From NCBI RefSeq assembly GCF_017355525.1, contig NZ_CP067395.1:4123001-4187000 (forward strand): DNA of 64,000 nt, given 5' to 3'. The stretch's first letter is position 1, and each line of letters starts with the position of its first letter. A program made the position numbers and the translations under genes. Positions 31,493-39,842 of the stretch are shown here, piece after piece. The notes below the pieces were generated by a model. The model worked only from the letters and a program-made list of their open reading frames with translations. It was not told the DNA's origin and made no database searches. Source of the stretch: Lysobacter enzymogenes (lineage in GTDB: Bacteria; Pseudomonadota; Gammaproteobacteria; Xanthomonadales; Xanthomonadaceae).

Positions 31493-33475
31493 ATGCACGG
31501 TCTCAATCCCCCCCAACGCGCCGCCGTCCTCAACACCGACGGTCCCTTGCTCGTGCTCGCCGGCGCCGGCAGCGGCAAGACCCGCGTGATCGTGGAGAAG
31601 ATCGCCCACCTGATCGCGTCGGGCCGCATGCCGGCCAAGCGCATCGCCGCGATCACCTTCACCAACAAGTCGGCCAAGGAAATGCGCGAACGCGTGGCCA
31701 AGCGCATCCGCGGCGACGCCGCCGACGGCCTGACCATCTGCACCTTCCACGCGCTGGGCCTGAAGTTCCTGCAGATCGAGCACGCCAAGCTCGGCCTGCG
31801 CCGAGGCTTCAGCGTGTTCGACAGCGACGACAGCAACGCCCAGATCAAGGACCTGCTGCCGGCCGGGACCAAGCCCGACGTGCTCGACGACATGCGCAAC
31901 CTGATCTCGCGGGCCAAGAACGCGGGCCTGTCGCCGGAGCAGGCGATGGCCGAATCGCGCAGCCCGCGCGAGATCGAGGCGGCGACGATCTACGAGCTGT
32001 ACCAAAAGCGCCTGACCACGTTCAACGCGGTCGATTTCGACGATTTGATCCGCCTGCCGGTGCAGTTGCTGGAAGCCGACAGCGACGTCCAACTGGCCTG
32101 GCGCGAGCGCATCGGCTACCTGCTGGTCGACGAGTGCCAGGACACCAACGACGCCCAGTACCGTCTGCTCAAGGGGTTGGCCGGGCCGCGCGGGCTGTTC
32201 ACCTGCGTGGGCGACGACGACCAGTCGATCTACGCCTGGCGCGGCGCCAATCCGGACAATCTGCTCGAGCTCGGCAAGGATTATCCGAGCCTGCAGATCG
32301 TCAAGCTCGAACAGAACTACCGTTGCAGCAACCGGGTCCTGCGCGCGGCCAACGCGCTGATCGCCAACAACCCGCACGAGCATCCCAAGACCTTGTGGAG
32401 CGACCAGGCCGACGGCGAGCGCATCCGGGTGTGGGAATGCCGCGACAGCGCGCACGAAGCCGAAAAGGTCGCCGCCGAAATCCACTTCCAGCAGCAGAAG
32501 CACAACGCGCCGTGGAGCGACTTCTGTATCCTGTTCCGCGGCAACCATCAGAGCCGCGCGCTGGAAAAGGCGTTGCAACTGCTGCGGGTGCCGTATCACC
32601 TCAGCGGCGGCACCGCGTTCCTGGAGCGCGGCGAGGTCAAGGACGCGCTGGCGTGGCTGCGGCTGGTCGCCAATCCCGACGACGACGCGGCGTTCCTGCG
32701 TTCGGTGACCTCGCCCAAGCGCGAGGTCGGCGCCACTTCGTTGGCCAAGCTGGCCGAGATGGCGCGCCACGCGCAGCTGCCGATGTCGCGCATGGCCGAG
32801 TCGATCCACGCGATCAAGCAACTGACCCCGCGCGCCGGCAACGCGCTCGACGGCTTCGTCAACATCGTGCGCTTCCTGCGCGAGGAGGCCCAGCGCATCA
32901 GCCCCGGCGAACTGGTCGGCGTGCTGGCCGAGCGCAGCGGCCTGCTCGCCTCGATCCGCGCCCAGTGCAAGGACGAGGCCAGCTACCAGCGACGCAAGGA
33001 AAACCTGCAGGAGCTGTCGGGCTGGTTCGACGGCGGCCGCGGCTCGGGCCCGGGCGAACTGGCCGCGCAGCTGGCGCTGCTGTCGCACGCCGACAAGGGC
33101 GAGGCCGGCAACCAGGTGCGGCTGATGAGCCTGCACGCGGCCAAAGGCCTGGAATTCCGCTTCGTCTTCATCGTCGGCGTCGAGGACGGCAACCTGCCGC
33201 ACGACGCCAGCCTCGACGAAGGCCGCCTGGACGAAGAACGGCGGCTGATGTACGTGGGCATCACCCGCGCCAAGGAGCAGCTGTACCTGTCGCACTCGCG
33301 CGAAACCCAGCGCTGGGGCGAGCGCATCCGGCTCAAGCCGAGCCGCTTCATCGACGAACTGCCGGCCGGCGAACTGCAACGCGACGGCGCCGATCCGGTC
33401 GCCGACGCCGAACGCAAGCGCGAACGCTCGCTGGCGGGCTTCGCCGCGATCAAGGCGCTGCTCGAAGAAGGCTGA
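31493..33475 (+). CDS. rep: ATP-dependent DNA helicase Rep
   Basis: 660 residues, SF1A 3'-5' helicase that helps forks pass bound proteins. The Q motif is LNPPQRAAV and Walker A is AGAGSGKT (K29). Motif Ia is ITFTNKSAKEM, motif II is LVDECQDTN, motif III is GDDDQSIYAWRGA, and motif IV is LEQNYRC. Motif V is LMSLHAAKGLEFRFVF and motif VI is RLMYVGITRAKEQLYL. The length and the GDDDQSIYAWRGA/NP spacing favour Rep over UvrD. The ATG at 31493 gives the expected MxGLNxxQ N-terminus. Confidence 0.95.
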   Translation: MHGLNPPQRAAVLNTDGPLLVLAGAGSGKTRVIVEKIAHLIASGRMPAKRIAAITFTNKSAKEMRERVAKRIRGDAADGLTICTFHALGLKFLQIEHAKLGLRRGFSVFDSDDSNAQIKDLLPAGTKPDVLDDMRNLISRAKNAGLSPEQAMAESRSPREIEAATIYELYQKRLTTFNAVDFDDLIRLPVQLLEADSDVQLAWRERIGYLLVDECQDTNDAQYRLLKGLAGPRGLFTCVGDDDQSIYAWRGANPDNLLELGKDYPSLQIVKLEQNYRCSNRVLRAANALIANNPHEHPKTLWSDQADGERIRVWECRDSAHEAEKVAAEIHFQQQKHNAPWSDFCILFRGNHQSRALEKALQLLRVPYHLSGGTAFLERGEVKDALAWLRLVANPDDDAAFLRSVTSPKREVGATSLAKLAEMARHAQLPMSRMAESIHAIKQLTPRAGNALDGFVNIVRFLREEAQRISPGELVGVLAERSGLLASIRAQCKDEASYQRRKENLQELSGWFDGGRGSGPGELAAQLALLSHADKGEAGNQVRLMSLHAAKGLEFRFVFIVGVEDGNLPHDASLDEGRLDEERRLMYVGITRAKEQLYLSHSRETQRWGERIRLKPSRFIDELPAGELQRDGADPVADAERKRERSLAGFAAIKALLEEG

Positions 33476-33480
33476 GCCGT

Positions 33481-33504
33481 CGCGGGACCGTCGTCCGTCC
33501 CGCG
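33481..33504 (+). other. Hairpin after rep
   Basis: cgcgggac and gtcccgcg form an 8-bp stem with an 8-base loop, 5 bases after the rep stop. No T-run follows, so it may stabilise the 3' end rather than terminate. The rest of the 278-base gap to 33753 holds only a degenerate family B-like stretch (about 33536-33605). Confidence 0.5.
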
Positions 33505-33753
33505 GGAAGACGGTCCGCGCCGCTGTCTTGCGCTCTTGCGGCAAAGCCGTCGGCCCCGACGCCCTTCGCTGTTCGGGAGGGCCGTCGGGCGCGACGCCTT
33601 CCGCTCCGATCGCTGCCTGTCCGCGCATCGCAACGAATGCGCACTTCGACGGATTTCTGCCCGCCCCGTCACACCCATGCGGCCGCTGCGCACGCGACCG
33701 CATCGCGCGAAACCGCTAGGCTGGCGTCCGAATCCCCCGAAGGGCCCCCGCCC

Positions 33754-34779
33754 ATGCCCCTGCTGATCAACGCCTATTCCACGCTCGCCTCGCCGCCGCC
33801 GCCGCCGTTCCTGACGCAGGCGCCCACCCGCCGCGACCGCAGCGATCCCGAATTGGTGCCGCACCTGCAGGGCTTCGTCGGCTACGTGATGAGCACGGTC
33901 GCCGACGGCATGGACGCGCGCACCTTCGGCGTGCTGCGGCATCTGCAGCGAGTGCAGACCCAGTTTTCGTTCGAAGTGCACGAGCGCGATTACGACGCGC
34001 TCGCCGCCTGGGGCGACAGCGCCAACGTGCTGTGCTTCCTGCCCGACGGCAGCGTGCGCGACGCCGCCGGCAACGTGCTGGTGAGCCGCGGCGAACCGCC
34101 GGTGGAAGCCGACGCCGCGCTGCCGTACCCGGCCGACGCGCGCGAGCGCAAGCGCCGCAGCGAAGCCGAACTGCGCCAGCTCGGCGCCGCGCCGCCGGCG
34201 CACCTGCCGCCGGTGCTCGGCGCCGGCGAAGTGCGCCTGCGCGACGCGCAGGAAGCCATGCGCCGCATGCTGGCGCTGTGCGCGGTCGCGGTGCGCGCCG
34301 AGTCGCTGAGCTCGCAGCCGCTGTCGATGGAGGAAATCCGCGCCAAACTCGCGACGGGCGTGGCCGCGCTGACCCCGGCCGAACGCGCCTTCATCGCCGC
34401 CGACAAACCCGACGAGGACACCTGGGCCAACCAGGGCTGGCGCTACGAAAGCGCGGCGCTGCTGCAATGGGCGCTGGGCCTGAGCGAGGCGCTGCCGGCG
34501 CCGACCGCGATCTGCGACGCGGCCCGGGTCGCGCGCGTGGCCATCGACCATTCAGACGAGGCCGCCATCGCCGCCGCGCGCCTGCGCCCGCTGCCGGAAC
34601 TGCTCGACGCGCTCGACGGCGCTTATCGCCGCCACTGGCTGGTGCGGCAGGCGCGTCTGGACGACAAACCCGCGCCGATCGGCCTGCATCCCAGCGTCGT
34701 CTACGAGCGCCACTACGCGCTCAACTGGCTGCTGCGTTTCGACGAGCAGGACTGGGACGAGGTCGGCACGCCGACCTGA
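33754..34779 (+). CDS. DUF4272 domain protein
   Basis: 341 residues, no signal peptide. The second half has RCLAL-type helices, LTPAERAFIAADKPDEDTWANQGWRYESAALLQWALGLSEALPAP (key words FxxxxxPxxxxxxxxxWRYEALxxLLWALG), and ends with VYERHYALNWLLRF. That is the DUF4272 pattern. The first half (VPHLQGFVGYVMSTV, LRHLQRVQTQFSFEV) carries a family-associated N-terminal region. The function of the family is unknown. The ATG at 33754 was chosen because earlier in-frame codons lack ribosome sites. Confidence 0.82.
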   Translation: MPLLINAYSTLASPPPPPFLTQAPTRRDRSDPELVPHLQGFVGYVMSTVADGMDARTFGVLRHLQRVQTQFSFEVHERDYDALAAWGDSANVLCFLPDGSVRDAAGNVLVSRGEPPVEADAALPYPADARERKRRSEAELRQLGAAPPAHLPPVLGAGEVRLRDAQEAMRRMLALCAVAVRAESLSSQPLSMEEIRAKLATGVAALTPAERAFIAADKPDEDTWANQGWRYESAALLQWALGLSEALPAPTAICDAARVARVAIDHSDEAAIAAARLRPLPELLDALDGAYRRHWLVRQARLDDKPAPIGLHPSVVYERHYALNWLLRFDEQDWDEVGTPT

Positions 34780-34812
34780 GCGCGGCGGCCGCCCGCTCGG
34801 CATACTCGGCGC

Positions 34813-35313
34813 ATGAACCCGACCCTGCGCCCCGCAACCATAGCCGACCATCCGGCCGTGCTCGCCCTGAATCTCGAAGCCGAAGCGCTGATGAGCCCGA
34901 TGGACGCCGCGCGTCTGGCCATGCTCGACGGCCAGAGCGCTTACCACCGCGTGGCCTGCGACGGCGACGCGGTGGTCGCGTTCCTGATCGCGCTCGACCA
35001 GGGCGCCGACTACGACAGTCCGAACTACCAGTGGTACCGCCAGCGTTACCCGCGCTTTCTCTACATCGACCGCATCGCCGTGGCGGCGAGCCATCGCGCG
35101 CGCAAGCTCGGCGGACTGCTCTACGACGATCTGTTCGCGTTCGCGCGCCAACGCGGCTTCGACACGGTCGCGGCGGAGTTCTACATCGAACCGTTCAACG
35201 AAGCGTCGAGCCGATTCCATGCGCGGCATGGATTCGTCGAAGTCGGGACGCAGTGGGTCGCGCAGGGAAGCAAGCGCGTGTCGTTGCAGATCGCCGCGGT
35301 GCCGAAGGGCTGA
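34813..35313 (+). CDS. GNAT-family acetyltransferase
   Basis: 166 residues. The entry is LRPATIADHPAVLALN and the body FLYIDRIAVAASHRARKLGGLLYDDLFAFARQRGFD, with the acetyl-CoA loop R-A-R-K-L-G-G. NEASSRFHARHGFVEVGTQ is the conserved GNAT end. The acceptor is unknown. It follows the DUF4272 gene by 33 bases on the same strand and may form a two-gene unit with it. Confidence 0.9.
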   Translation: MNPTLRPATIADHPAVLALNLEAEALMSPMDAARLAMLDGQSAYHRVACDGDAVVAFLIALDQGADYDSPNYQWYRQRYPRFLYIDRIAVAASHRARKLGGLLYDDLFAFARQRGFDTVAAEFYIEPFNEASSRFHARHGFVEVGTQWVAQGSKRVSLQIAAVPKG

Positions 35314-35355
35314 CGCGTATCGCGCGTTGCGCGAATAAAAAAATCGCCGCGGCAC

Positions 35356-35385
35356 TTGCTTGCGCGAATTTCGTTTTGCTATGTT
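35356..35385 (+). promoter_or_regulatory. Candidate sigma-70 promoter of leader/tRNA region
   Basis: ttgctt at 35356-35361 and tatgtt at 35380-35385 with an 18-base spacer, in the most AT-rich stretch of the region. It would start RNA near 35392. It is the best promoter upstream of the tRNA-Leu array; the 94 bases right before the first tRNA are GC-rich with no clear -10. Confidence 0.5.
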
Positions 35386-35391
35386 GCGCGC

Positions 35392-35484
35392 ATGGACATC
35401 ATCTCTCACCGCCGACTACGCCTGAGCGCGCGATTGCATCGTCGCGACGCCGGCGTGCGTTCGAGCGGAATCCGACTACGTTGA
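35392..35484 (+). CDS. Possible leader peptide (30 residues)
   Basis: A short ORF, MDIISHRRLRLSARLHRRDA and ten more residues, begins within a few bases of the predicted transcription start and ends before two hairpins. It uses the rare codons CTA and CGA twice each, unlike neighbouring genes. A leader role is inferred from position (promoter, short ORF, stem, terminator). It could equally be non-coding RNA. No Shine-Dalgarno sequence is visible. Confidence 0.35.
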   Translation: MDIISHRRLRLSARLHRRDAGVRSSGIRLR

Positions 35485-35535
35485 CCCCATCGCCCGATCC
35501 CTCGCGGATCGGCCGGGGCCGCTAGCGGTACGACT

Positions 35536-35566
35536 CGAAGGCGCCGAAAGGCGCCTTCGTCGTTTT
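35536..35566 (+). terminator. Terminator between leader and tRNA-Leu array
   Basis: cgaaggcgcc and ggcgccttcg form a 10-bp stem with a GAAA tetraloop, then tcgtttt. A smaller stem (ccgatcc / ggatcgg, 35494-35512) precedes it. It ends a transcript of roughly 170 bases or attenuates the tRNA genes. Confidence 0.8.
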
Positions 35567-35660
35567 CGCCTTTCGGCATCGCATGCCGCCACCGACTCCG
35601 CTGCGCCTTCGCCGGCGCGGCGCGGGACGCCGCGCGCCGGCATCCGCATCGATTCCCCAC

Positions 35661-35746
<86 letters not shown>

Positions 35747-35763
35747 CTTCGCAAGCACCATCC

Positions 35764-35849
35764 GCCCGGATGGCGAAACGGTAGACGCACCGGTCTCAGA
35801 AGCCGGTGGCCGCAAGGCTGTGTGGGTTCGAATCCCACTCCGGGCACCA
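35764..35849 (+). tRNA. tRNA-Leu (CAG), copy 1
   Basis: 86 bases, encoded CCA. The acceptor gcccgga pairs with tccgggc. The anticodon stem is ccggt/gccgg with loop ctcagaa, anticodon CAG. The variable arm is tggccgcaaggctgt. The D arm (gcg-aaacggtaga-cgc) is of the common tRNA-Leu form with G10. It begins 17 bases after the first tRNA. Confidence 0.93.
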
Positions 35850-35864
35850 ATGCAAACCCACGTC

Positions 35865-35951
35865 GCCCAAGTGACGTAACTGGCAACCGTGCCGGCCTCA
35901 GATGCCGGCGGCCGCGAGGCCGTGCGGGTTCGACTCCCGCCTTGGGCACCA
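35865..35951 (+). tRNA. tRNA-Leu (CAG), copy 2
   Basis: 87 bases, encoded CCA. The acceptor gcccaag pairs with cttgggc. The anticodon stem is ccggc/gccgg with loop ctcagat, anticodon CAG. Its D and variable arms match the GAG tRNA more closely than the other CAG copy, so this copy looks like an anticodon variant of the first gene. Confidence 0.93.
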
Positions 35952-36060
35952 CACTCGGCCATGCCGCACGCCGGCAAAACTGCGATGATCGAATCCGGTT
36001 CCGATGCAACGGCTCGCGCATGATCGTGCGGCATCTCCCTTCGACGAGCGTTGCGCCGCG

Positions 36061-36576
36061 ATGATGCCGACCCTGGCCCGCGTCGGCCTGCACCTGCGCC
36101 CGCTCGTCATGGCCGACGCGCCGGCGTGGTTCGCCTATCTGTCCTTGCCCGGCGCGGTCGAACACACCAGCTGGAGCCTGGACGGGATCGAGGTGCTGTA
36201 CCCGCAGATCGCCGCGTCCCATCCGTTCCGCGGCGATGCGCCGGTCTTGTTCGCGATCGTCGACGATCTGGACGAACTGGTCGGCACGGTCGGTTTCCAT
36301 ACCGTGTTCGACGATCCGCGCGGCGGCGAGATCGCCTACAACCTGCATCCGGCGCACTGGGGCCGCGGCATCGCCAGCGAGGCCTGCGCGGCGGTGACGC
36401 AGTGGGGCTTGCACGAGCGCGGTTATGCGCGCGTCGACGCGTACGCGCTCGACAGCAATTCCGCCAGCCAGCGCGTGCTCGACAAGTGCGGGTTCCGTCG
36501 CGTGCGGCTGGAGACCGGGCTGCGCTCGGTGCGCGGCGCGCCGCGCGATTTCTGGCTGTACCGGCGCGAGGCGTGA
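36061..36576 (+). CDS. GNAT-family acetyltransferase (RimJ/RimL-like)
   Basis: 171 residues from the ATG at 36061; an upstream in-frame ATG at 36004 overlaps no ribosome site. VGLHLRPLVMADAPAWFAYL is the RimJ/L-type entry. EIAYNLHPAHWGRGIASEACAAVTQWGLHE supplies the acetyl-CoA loop W-G-R-G-I-A-S-E-A, and NSASQRVLDKCGFRRVRLE closes the fold. The acceptor is unknown. It is directly downstream of the tRNA-Leu array (109 bases). Confidence 0.9.
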   Translation: MMPTLARVGLHLRPLVMADAPAWFAYLSLPGAVEHTSWSLDGIEVLYPQIAASHPFRGDAPVLFAIVDDLDELVGTVGFHTVFDDPRGGEIAYNLHPAHWGRGIASEACAAVTQWGLHERGYARVDAYALDSNSASQRVLDKCGFRRVRLETGLRSVRGAPRDFWLYRREA

Positions 36577-36646
36577 GCGCGGGCGCTTGCCAGCGGCGCG
36601 GCCGCGGACGATGATCCGGGCACTTCATCGGATGAGGGCAAGGATC

Positions 36647-37120
36647 ATGCGCTGGTTCCGTTCCGCCGCCGTACTGTGCCTGTGCGCGATGTCCGCCGCC
36701 GCGTTCGCGGGCGAGCGGCCGCAGTTCCTGGGTTCGCCCGATCCGGCCGCGGCGAAGTTGCCGTTCTCCGAAGCGGTGCGCAGCGGCGACCTGTTGTTCC
36801 TGTCCGGCCAGATCGGCACCGTGCCCGGCGCCGACAACGCCTTGGCGAAAGGCGGGATCGGGCCGGAGGCCGAGCAGACGCTGGGCAACATCCGCGCCGT
36901 GCTCGAACGCCACGGCGCGTCGATGCGCGATGTGGTCAAGTGCACGGTGTTCCTGGCCGATATCGGCGATTGGCCGGCGTTCAACGAGGTCTATCGCAAG
37001 CATTTCAGCGCGCCGTTCCCGGCGCGCAGCGCGTTGGCCGCGTCGGGTCTGGCGATGGGCGCCAAGGTCGAGGTCGAATGCATCGCGCAGGCGCCGCGCA
37101 AGGCGGGCAAGGCGCGATGA
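36647..37120 (+). CDS. RidA-family protein with signal peptide
   Basis: 157 residues. A signal peptide (1-22, cut after AFAG or AAA) precedes a complete RidA domain: AVRSGDLLFLSGQIGT, EQTLGNIRAVLERHGAS, DVVKCTVFLADI, and FPARSALAASGLAMGAKVEVECIA. The conserved Arg of PARSA, needed for 2-aminoacrylate deamination in RidA, is present. Cytosolic RidA needs no signal, so this copy probably acts in the periplasm on another imine or enamine. The start 36647 is supported by agggcaagg upstream. Its stop overlaps the next gene (ATGA). Confidence 0.88.
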   Translation: MRWFRSAAVLCLCAMSAAAFAGERPQFLGSPDPAAAKLPFSEAVRSGDLLFLSGQIGTVPGADNALAKGGIGPEAEQTLGNIRAVLERHGASMRDVVKCTVFLADIGDWPAFNEVYRKHFSAPFPARSALAASGLAMGAKVEVECIAQAPRKAGKAR

Positions 37121-37677
37121 GCATCGGCTTCGGCGCCGTGGCCGCACGCGCGGCCGTCTGCGCGCTGGCCTGCGCACTGGCGCTCGCCGCGCCGGCGCGC
37201 GCGGACGCGGCCGAAGGCTATACGCCGGCCGACGCGGTTTTGTCGGAACCGCGCGCGCATCCCGACTGGCCATGCCTGTCGTCGCTGCTGCAGCAGATCG
37301 TCGACGACCAGGGCGAGCGCGGCGTCAACCTCCTGCACATCGGCCGCGTGGTGCGTCGGGCCGGCGACGGCGACGACTTCGTGCGCGTGTACTGGCCGCG
37401 GCAGCGCGCGATCGTGCTGGTGTCGCTGAACCGCAACGGCTGCGCCGATCCCGCTTACCGCTACGACTCGCTCGGCCTGGGCTGGTATCGGACCAAGGCG
37501 CGCATCGACCTGGACAGCCACGTGCGCGAAACCGAGGCCGAAGTCAGCGGCAGCAGCTTCCTCGTCACCCGCGCGTGGACCGACGCGGTGATCGCCGAAT
37601 GCACGACGCACGGCACCGAGCTCAAGCTGCGGCGCGCGCGCCGGCGGCGTTCGGACGCCGACGCCGACGCGCTTTGA
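37117..37677 (+). CDS. Exported protein of unknown function, coupled to RidA
   Basis: 186 residues with a signal peptide ending near ARADA. The mature part includes HPDWPCLSSLLQQIVDDQGERGVNLLHIGRV and IVLVSLNRNGCADPAYRYDSLGLGWYRTKARIDL, with several Cys (C51 region, C108, C167). No family is recognised. The ATGA overlap with the RidA gene means the two are translated together, so they may act on the same periplasmic substrate; that is inference only. The C-terminus is Arg-rich. Confidence 0.75.
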   Translation: MSIGFGAVAARAAVCALACALALAAPARADAAEGYTPADAVLSEPRAHPDWPCLSSLLQQIVDDQGERGVNLLHIGRVVRRAGDGDDFVRVYWPRQRAIVLVSLNRNGCADPAYRYDSLGLGWYRTKARIDLDSHVRETEAEVSGSSFLVTRAWTDAVIAECTTHGTELKLRRARRRRSDADADAL

Positions 37678-37699
37678 GCCGGCGCGACGCAGGCCGCGC

Positions 37700-38188
37700 T
37701 CAGGCTGCCTTGCGCTCGTCCAGCAAGGCTTCCAGCGCGTCGTAGCTCAGGCCCATGCCGGTTTCCATCGGCGATTGCAGCACGCCGTCGCGGATCTCGC
37801 GGCTGGCGTATTCGATGCGGTTGCGCATCAGCGTGCGTCCGCCGCGTTCGACGAAGGTGGTGGTGCCGAGCGCGTCGCCGCCGAACCAGGCCTCGTCGAA
37901 ACGCTCGCGGCCGACGATGCGCTCGGGCGCGACGACTTCGGCGTAGACGCCGCGGATGCCCATCTGCGCATCGCCGTTGCGCCACAGATAGCGGTAGGCG
38001 CCGCCGGCGCGCAGATCGATCTCGCACTCGTCGAGCGACCAGCCGCCGAACACGCCGAGCCAGCGCTTGAGCAGCTCGGGGCGGGTCCAGGCTTCGAACA
38101 CCAGTTCGCGTGGGGCGTCGAATTCGCGGGTGACGACGATGGCGGTGTCGCCGTCGGCGGCGACGCTCAGGGTGTTGTTGGCGCTCAT
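37700..38188 (-). CDS. SRPBCC (AHSA1-like) domain protein
   Basis: 162 residues. The pattern IVVTREFDAPRELVFEAWTRPELLKRWLG, then GGAYRYLWRNGDAQMGIRGVYAEVVAPERIVGRERFD (key words GGAYRYxWR...GxYxEVVAPERI), is the AHSA1/CalC type of SRPBCC fold with a hydrophobic cavity. It overlaps the upstream ArsR-type regulator by ATGA. In many proteobacteria such pairs form a small autoregulated operon. The ligand is unknown. Confidence 0.9.
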   Translation of the reverse strand: MSANNTLSVAADGDTAIVVTREFDAPRELVFEAWTRPELLKRWLGVFGGWSLDECEIDLRAGGAYRYLWRNGDAQMGIRGVYAEVVAPERIVGRERFDEAWFGGDALGTTTFVERGGRTLMRNRIEYASREIRDGVLQSPMETGMGLSYDALEALLDERKAA

Positions 38189-38580
38189 GGCGTTTTCCTT
38201 TTGCGGTTGGGACGGATGGCGGGACGCGGCGCGGCGGCATCGCTGCCGGCGCGCTCGCGCTGCATTTGCGCCAGCAGGGCATCGAGCTGGCCGAAGCTGC
38301 TCTCCCAGTAGCGCCGATAGGTTTCGAGCCACGCGTTGGCCTCGGCCAGCGGCTGCGCGCGCAGCCGGCACGGGCGGCGCTGGGCGTCGCGGCCGCGTTC
38401 GATCAGGCCGGCGCCTTCGAGCACCTTGAGGTGCTTGGAGATCGCCGGCTGGCTCATCGCGAACGGCTCGGCCAGCTCGTTGACCGAGGCCTCGCCGAGC
38501 GCGAGCCGGGCCAGGATCGCGCGCCGGGTCGGGTCGGACAGGGCGGCGAAGGTGGCGTCCAGGTGCTGGCTGGGCTGCAT
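38185..38580 (-). CDS. ArsR-type winged-helix repressor
   Basis: 131 residues. The N-terminal winged-helix DNA-binding domain is clear: DATFAALSDPTRRAILARLALGEASVNELAEPFAMSQPAISKHLKVLEGAGLIERGRDAQRRPCRL (key pattern LSDPTRRAIL...MSQPAISKHLKVLExAGL). No metal-binding Cys motif is seen, so it probably responds to a small molecule or acts as a partner-linked repressor. It is the first gene of the pair with the SRPBCC protein. A palindrome 2 bases upstream of the start, without ribosome site, suggests a nearly leaderless message under self-control. Confidence 0.92.
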   Translation of the reverse strand: MQPSQHLDATFAALSDPTRRAILARLALGEASVNELAEPFAMSQPAISKHLKVLEGAGLIERGRDAQRRPCRLRAQPLAEANAWLETYRRYWESSFGQLDALLAQMQRERAGSDAAAPRPAIRPNRKRKTP

Positions 38581-38582
38581 AA

Positions 38583-38598
38583 ATAACCAAATAGTTAT
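38583..38598 (-). promoter_or_regulatory. Palindromic operator candidate of the arsR-SRPBCC pair
   Basis: ataac and gttat are separated by six bases. It overlaps a -10-like tataac (minus strand, 38594-38599) and lies immediately upstream of the start codon at 38580. The surrounding 40 bases are strongly AT-rich. No Shine-Dalgarno sequence fits in the 2-base gap. Confidence 0.6.
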
Positions 38599-38724
38599 AG
38601 AACGTATTGGCTATATACGCGGCCGGTGCGGGCTGGTCAAACCCGTTCCGACGAACGGCGCGGCATTCGACACGCTTTTGCGCCGGGGCCTACACTTCCC
38701 GGCCTTTCCTCAGGACCCACGCGC

Positions 38725-39648
38725 ATGCAGCTTCGCGTCCCTCTTACCGTCCTGGCCTGCGCGCTGGCGCTGGCCGCGTGCAAGCCGCAGCCGGGCGCGC
38801 CGGCCGCCGCCGCGCCCGCCGCCGATGCCAAGCCCGCGGCCGCCGCGCCGCCGGCCGCCGACGCCAAGCCGACCGGCGCGGACGACAACCTCAACGCGGT
38901 GCTGTGGATGCAGCGCTCGGTCGAATACCGCGCCAGCGCCGAGACGATCTATCGCGCCGCCGCCGACAAGCTCGACGCCGCGCTGAAGCAGCCGAACTGG
39001 GACGCGCTGGTGCCGGACGAACGCGGCAACGCCGCCAAGGGCCTCAAGCCCGCGGTGGTGATGGACGTGGACGAGACCGTGCTCGACAACTCGCCGTATC
39101 AGGCGCGCTTGGTGCGCGACGGCAAGGAATACGACGAAGTCAGCTGGGACGCGTGGGTCGCGGAAAAGAAGGCCAAACCGGTGCCCGGCGTGGTCGAGTT
39201 CGCCAAGGCCGCGCAGGCCAAGGGCGTGACCATCCTGTACCTGTCGAACCGCGCGGTGCATCTGAAGGACGCCACGCTCGCCAACCTGCGCAGCGCCGGC
39301 CTGCCGGTCGCCGACGACTCGGTGTTCCTCGGCCTGGGCACGGTGGTCGATGGCTGCGAACAGAACGGCAGCGAGAAGAATTGCCGGCGCTTGCTGGCCG
39401 GCAAGCAGTATCGCGTGCTGATGCAGTTCGGCGACCAGATCGGCGACTTCGTGCAGGTGGTGGCGAACACGCCGGAAGGCCGCGACGGTCTGCTCGAGCA
39501 ATACCACGACTGGTTCGGCGAACGCTGGTGGATGCTGCCGAACCCGAGTTACGGCTCGTGGGAAGCGATGACCTTCAACAACGACTACAGCCAGTCGCGC
39601 GACGCGCGGCGCGAGGCCAAGCGCAAGGCGCTGGATCTGGCGCCGTAA
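38725..39648 (+). CDS. e(P4)-type acid phosphatase / 5'-nucleotidase lipoprotein
   Basis: 307 residues. The lipobox is LAAC (C19), followed by an Ala/Pro linker to about residue 50. The HAD IIIB-type phosphatase motif is VVMDVDETVLDNSPYQ, with nucleophile D114 and acid D116. ILYLSNRAVHLK (motif II) and FGDQIGDF (motif III/IV) follow, and WWMLPNPSYGSWE is typical of the P4 family. Such enzymes strip phosphate from nucleotides and NAD-related compounds at the outer membrane. The start at 38725 is 144 bases after the divergent arsR start. Confidence 0.93.
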   Translation: MQLRVPLTVLACALALAACKPQPGAPAAAAPAADAKPAAAAPPAADAKPTGADDNLNAVLWMQRSVEYRASAETIYRAAADKLDAALKQPNWDALVPDERGNAAKGLKPAVVMDVDETVLDNSPYQARLVRDGKEYDEVSWDAWVAEKKAKPVPGVVEFAKAAQAKGVTILYLSNRAVHLKDATLANLRSAGLPVADDSVFLGLGTVVDGCEQNGSEKNCRRLLAGKQYRVLMQFGDQIGDFVQVVANTPEGRDGLLEQYHDWFGERWWMLPNPSYGSWEAMTFNNDYSQSRDARREAKRKALDLAP

Positions 39649-39702
39649 GGCGTCTCAGGTGTTCTGGCGACGTTCTACCTTTTTAAATCAATGAGTTGAA
39701 TC

Positions 39703-39721
39703 GCAATACTTAAGGTATTGC
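39703..39721. promoter_or_regulatory. Palindrome GCAATACTTAAGGTATTGC
   Basis: Seven-base arms gcaatac/gtattgc around ttaag in an AT-rich stretch, with ttgaat at 39696. It marks the likely promoter or operator of the RNA candidate beginning next to it. Confidence 0.55.
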
Positions 39722-39842
39722 ATTAGCTTGGTCCCGGCGTTAGTCTGCCCGCATCCCGGCTCCGGCCGGGGCCATGCCACAACTCGTACTCTCCGGCGCA
39801 AGCCGGATTTGAAGGAGGCCTCGCGCCTCCTTTTTCTTTTTT
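39722..39842 (+). ncRNA. Candidate small RNA with three hairpins
   Basis: About 120 bases with no ORF, bounded upstream by an AT-rich palindrome and ending at a strong terminator (39812-39842). Internal stems are cccggc/gccggg with loop tccg (39755-39770) and tccggc/gccgga with a gcaa GNRA tetraloop (39792-39807). Base content and layout are those of an independent small RNA. No Rfam family is recognised by eye; the strand is set by the terminator T-run. Confidence 0.6.
39812..39842 (+). terminator. Rho-independent terminator
   Basis: aaggaggc/gccttcct-type stem: aaggaggc (39812-39819) pairs perfectly with gcctcctt (39825-39832), loop ctcgc, followed by ttttctttttt. Confidence 0.93.
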
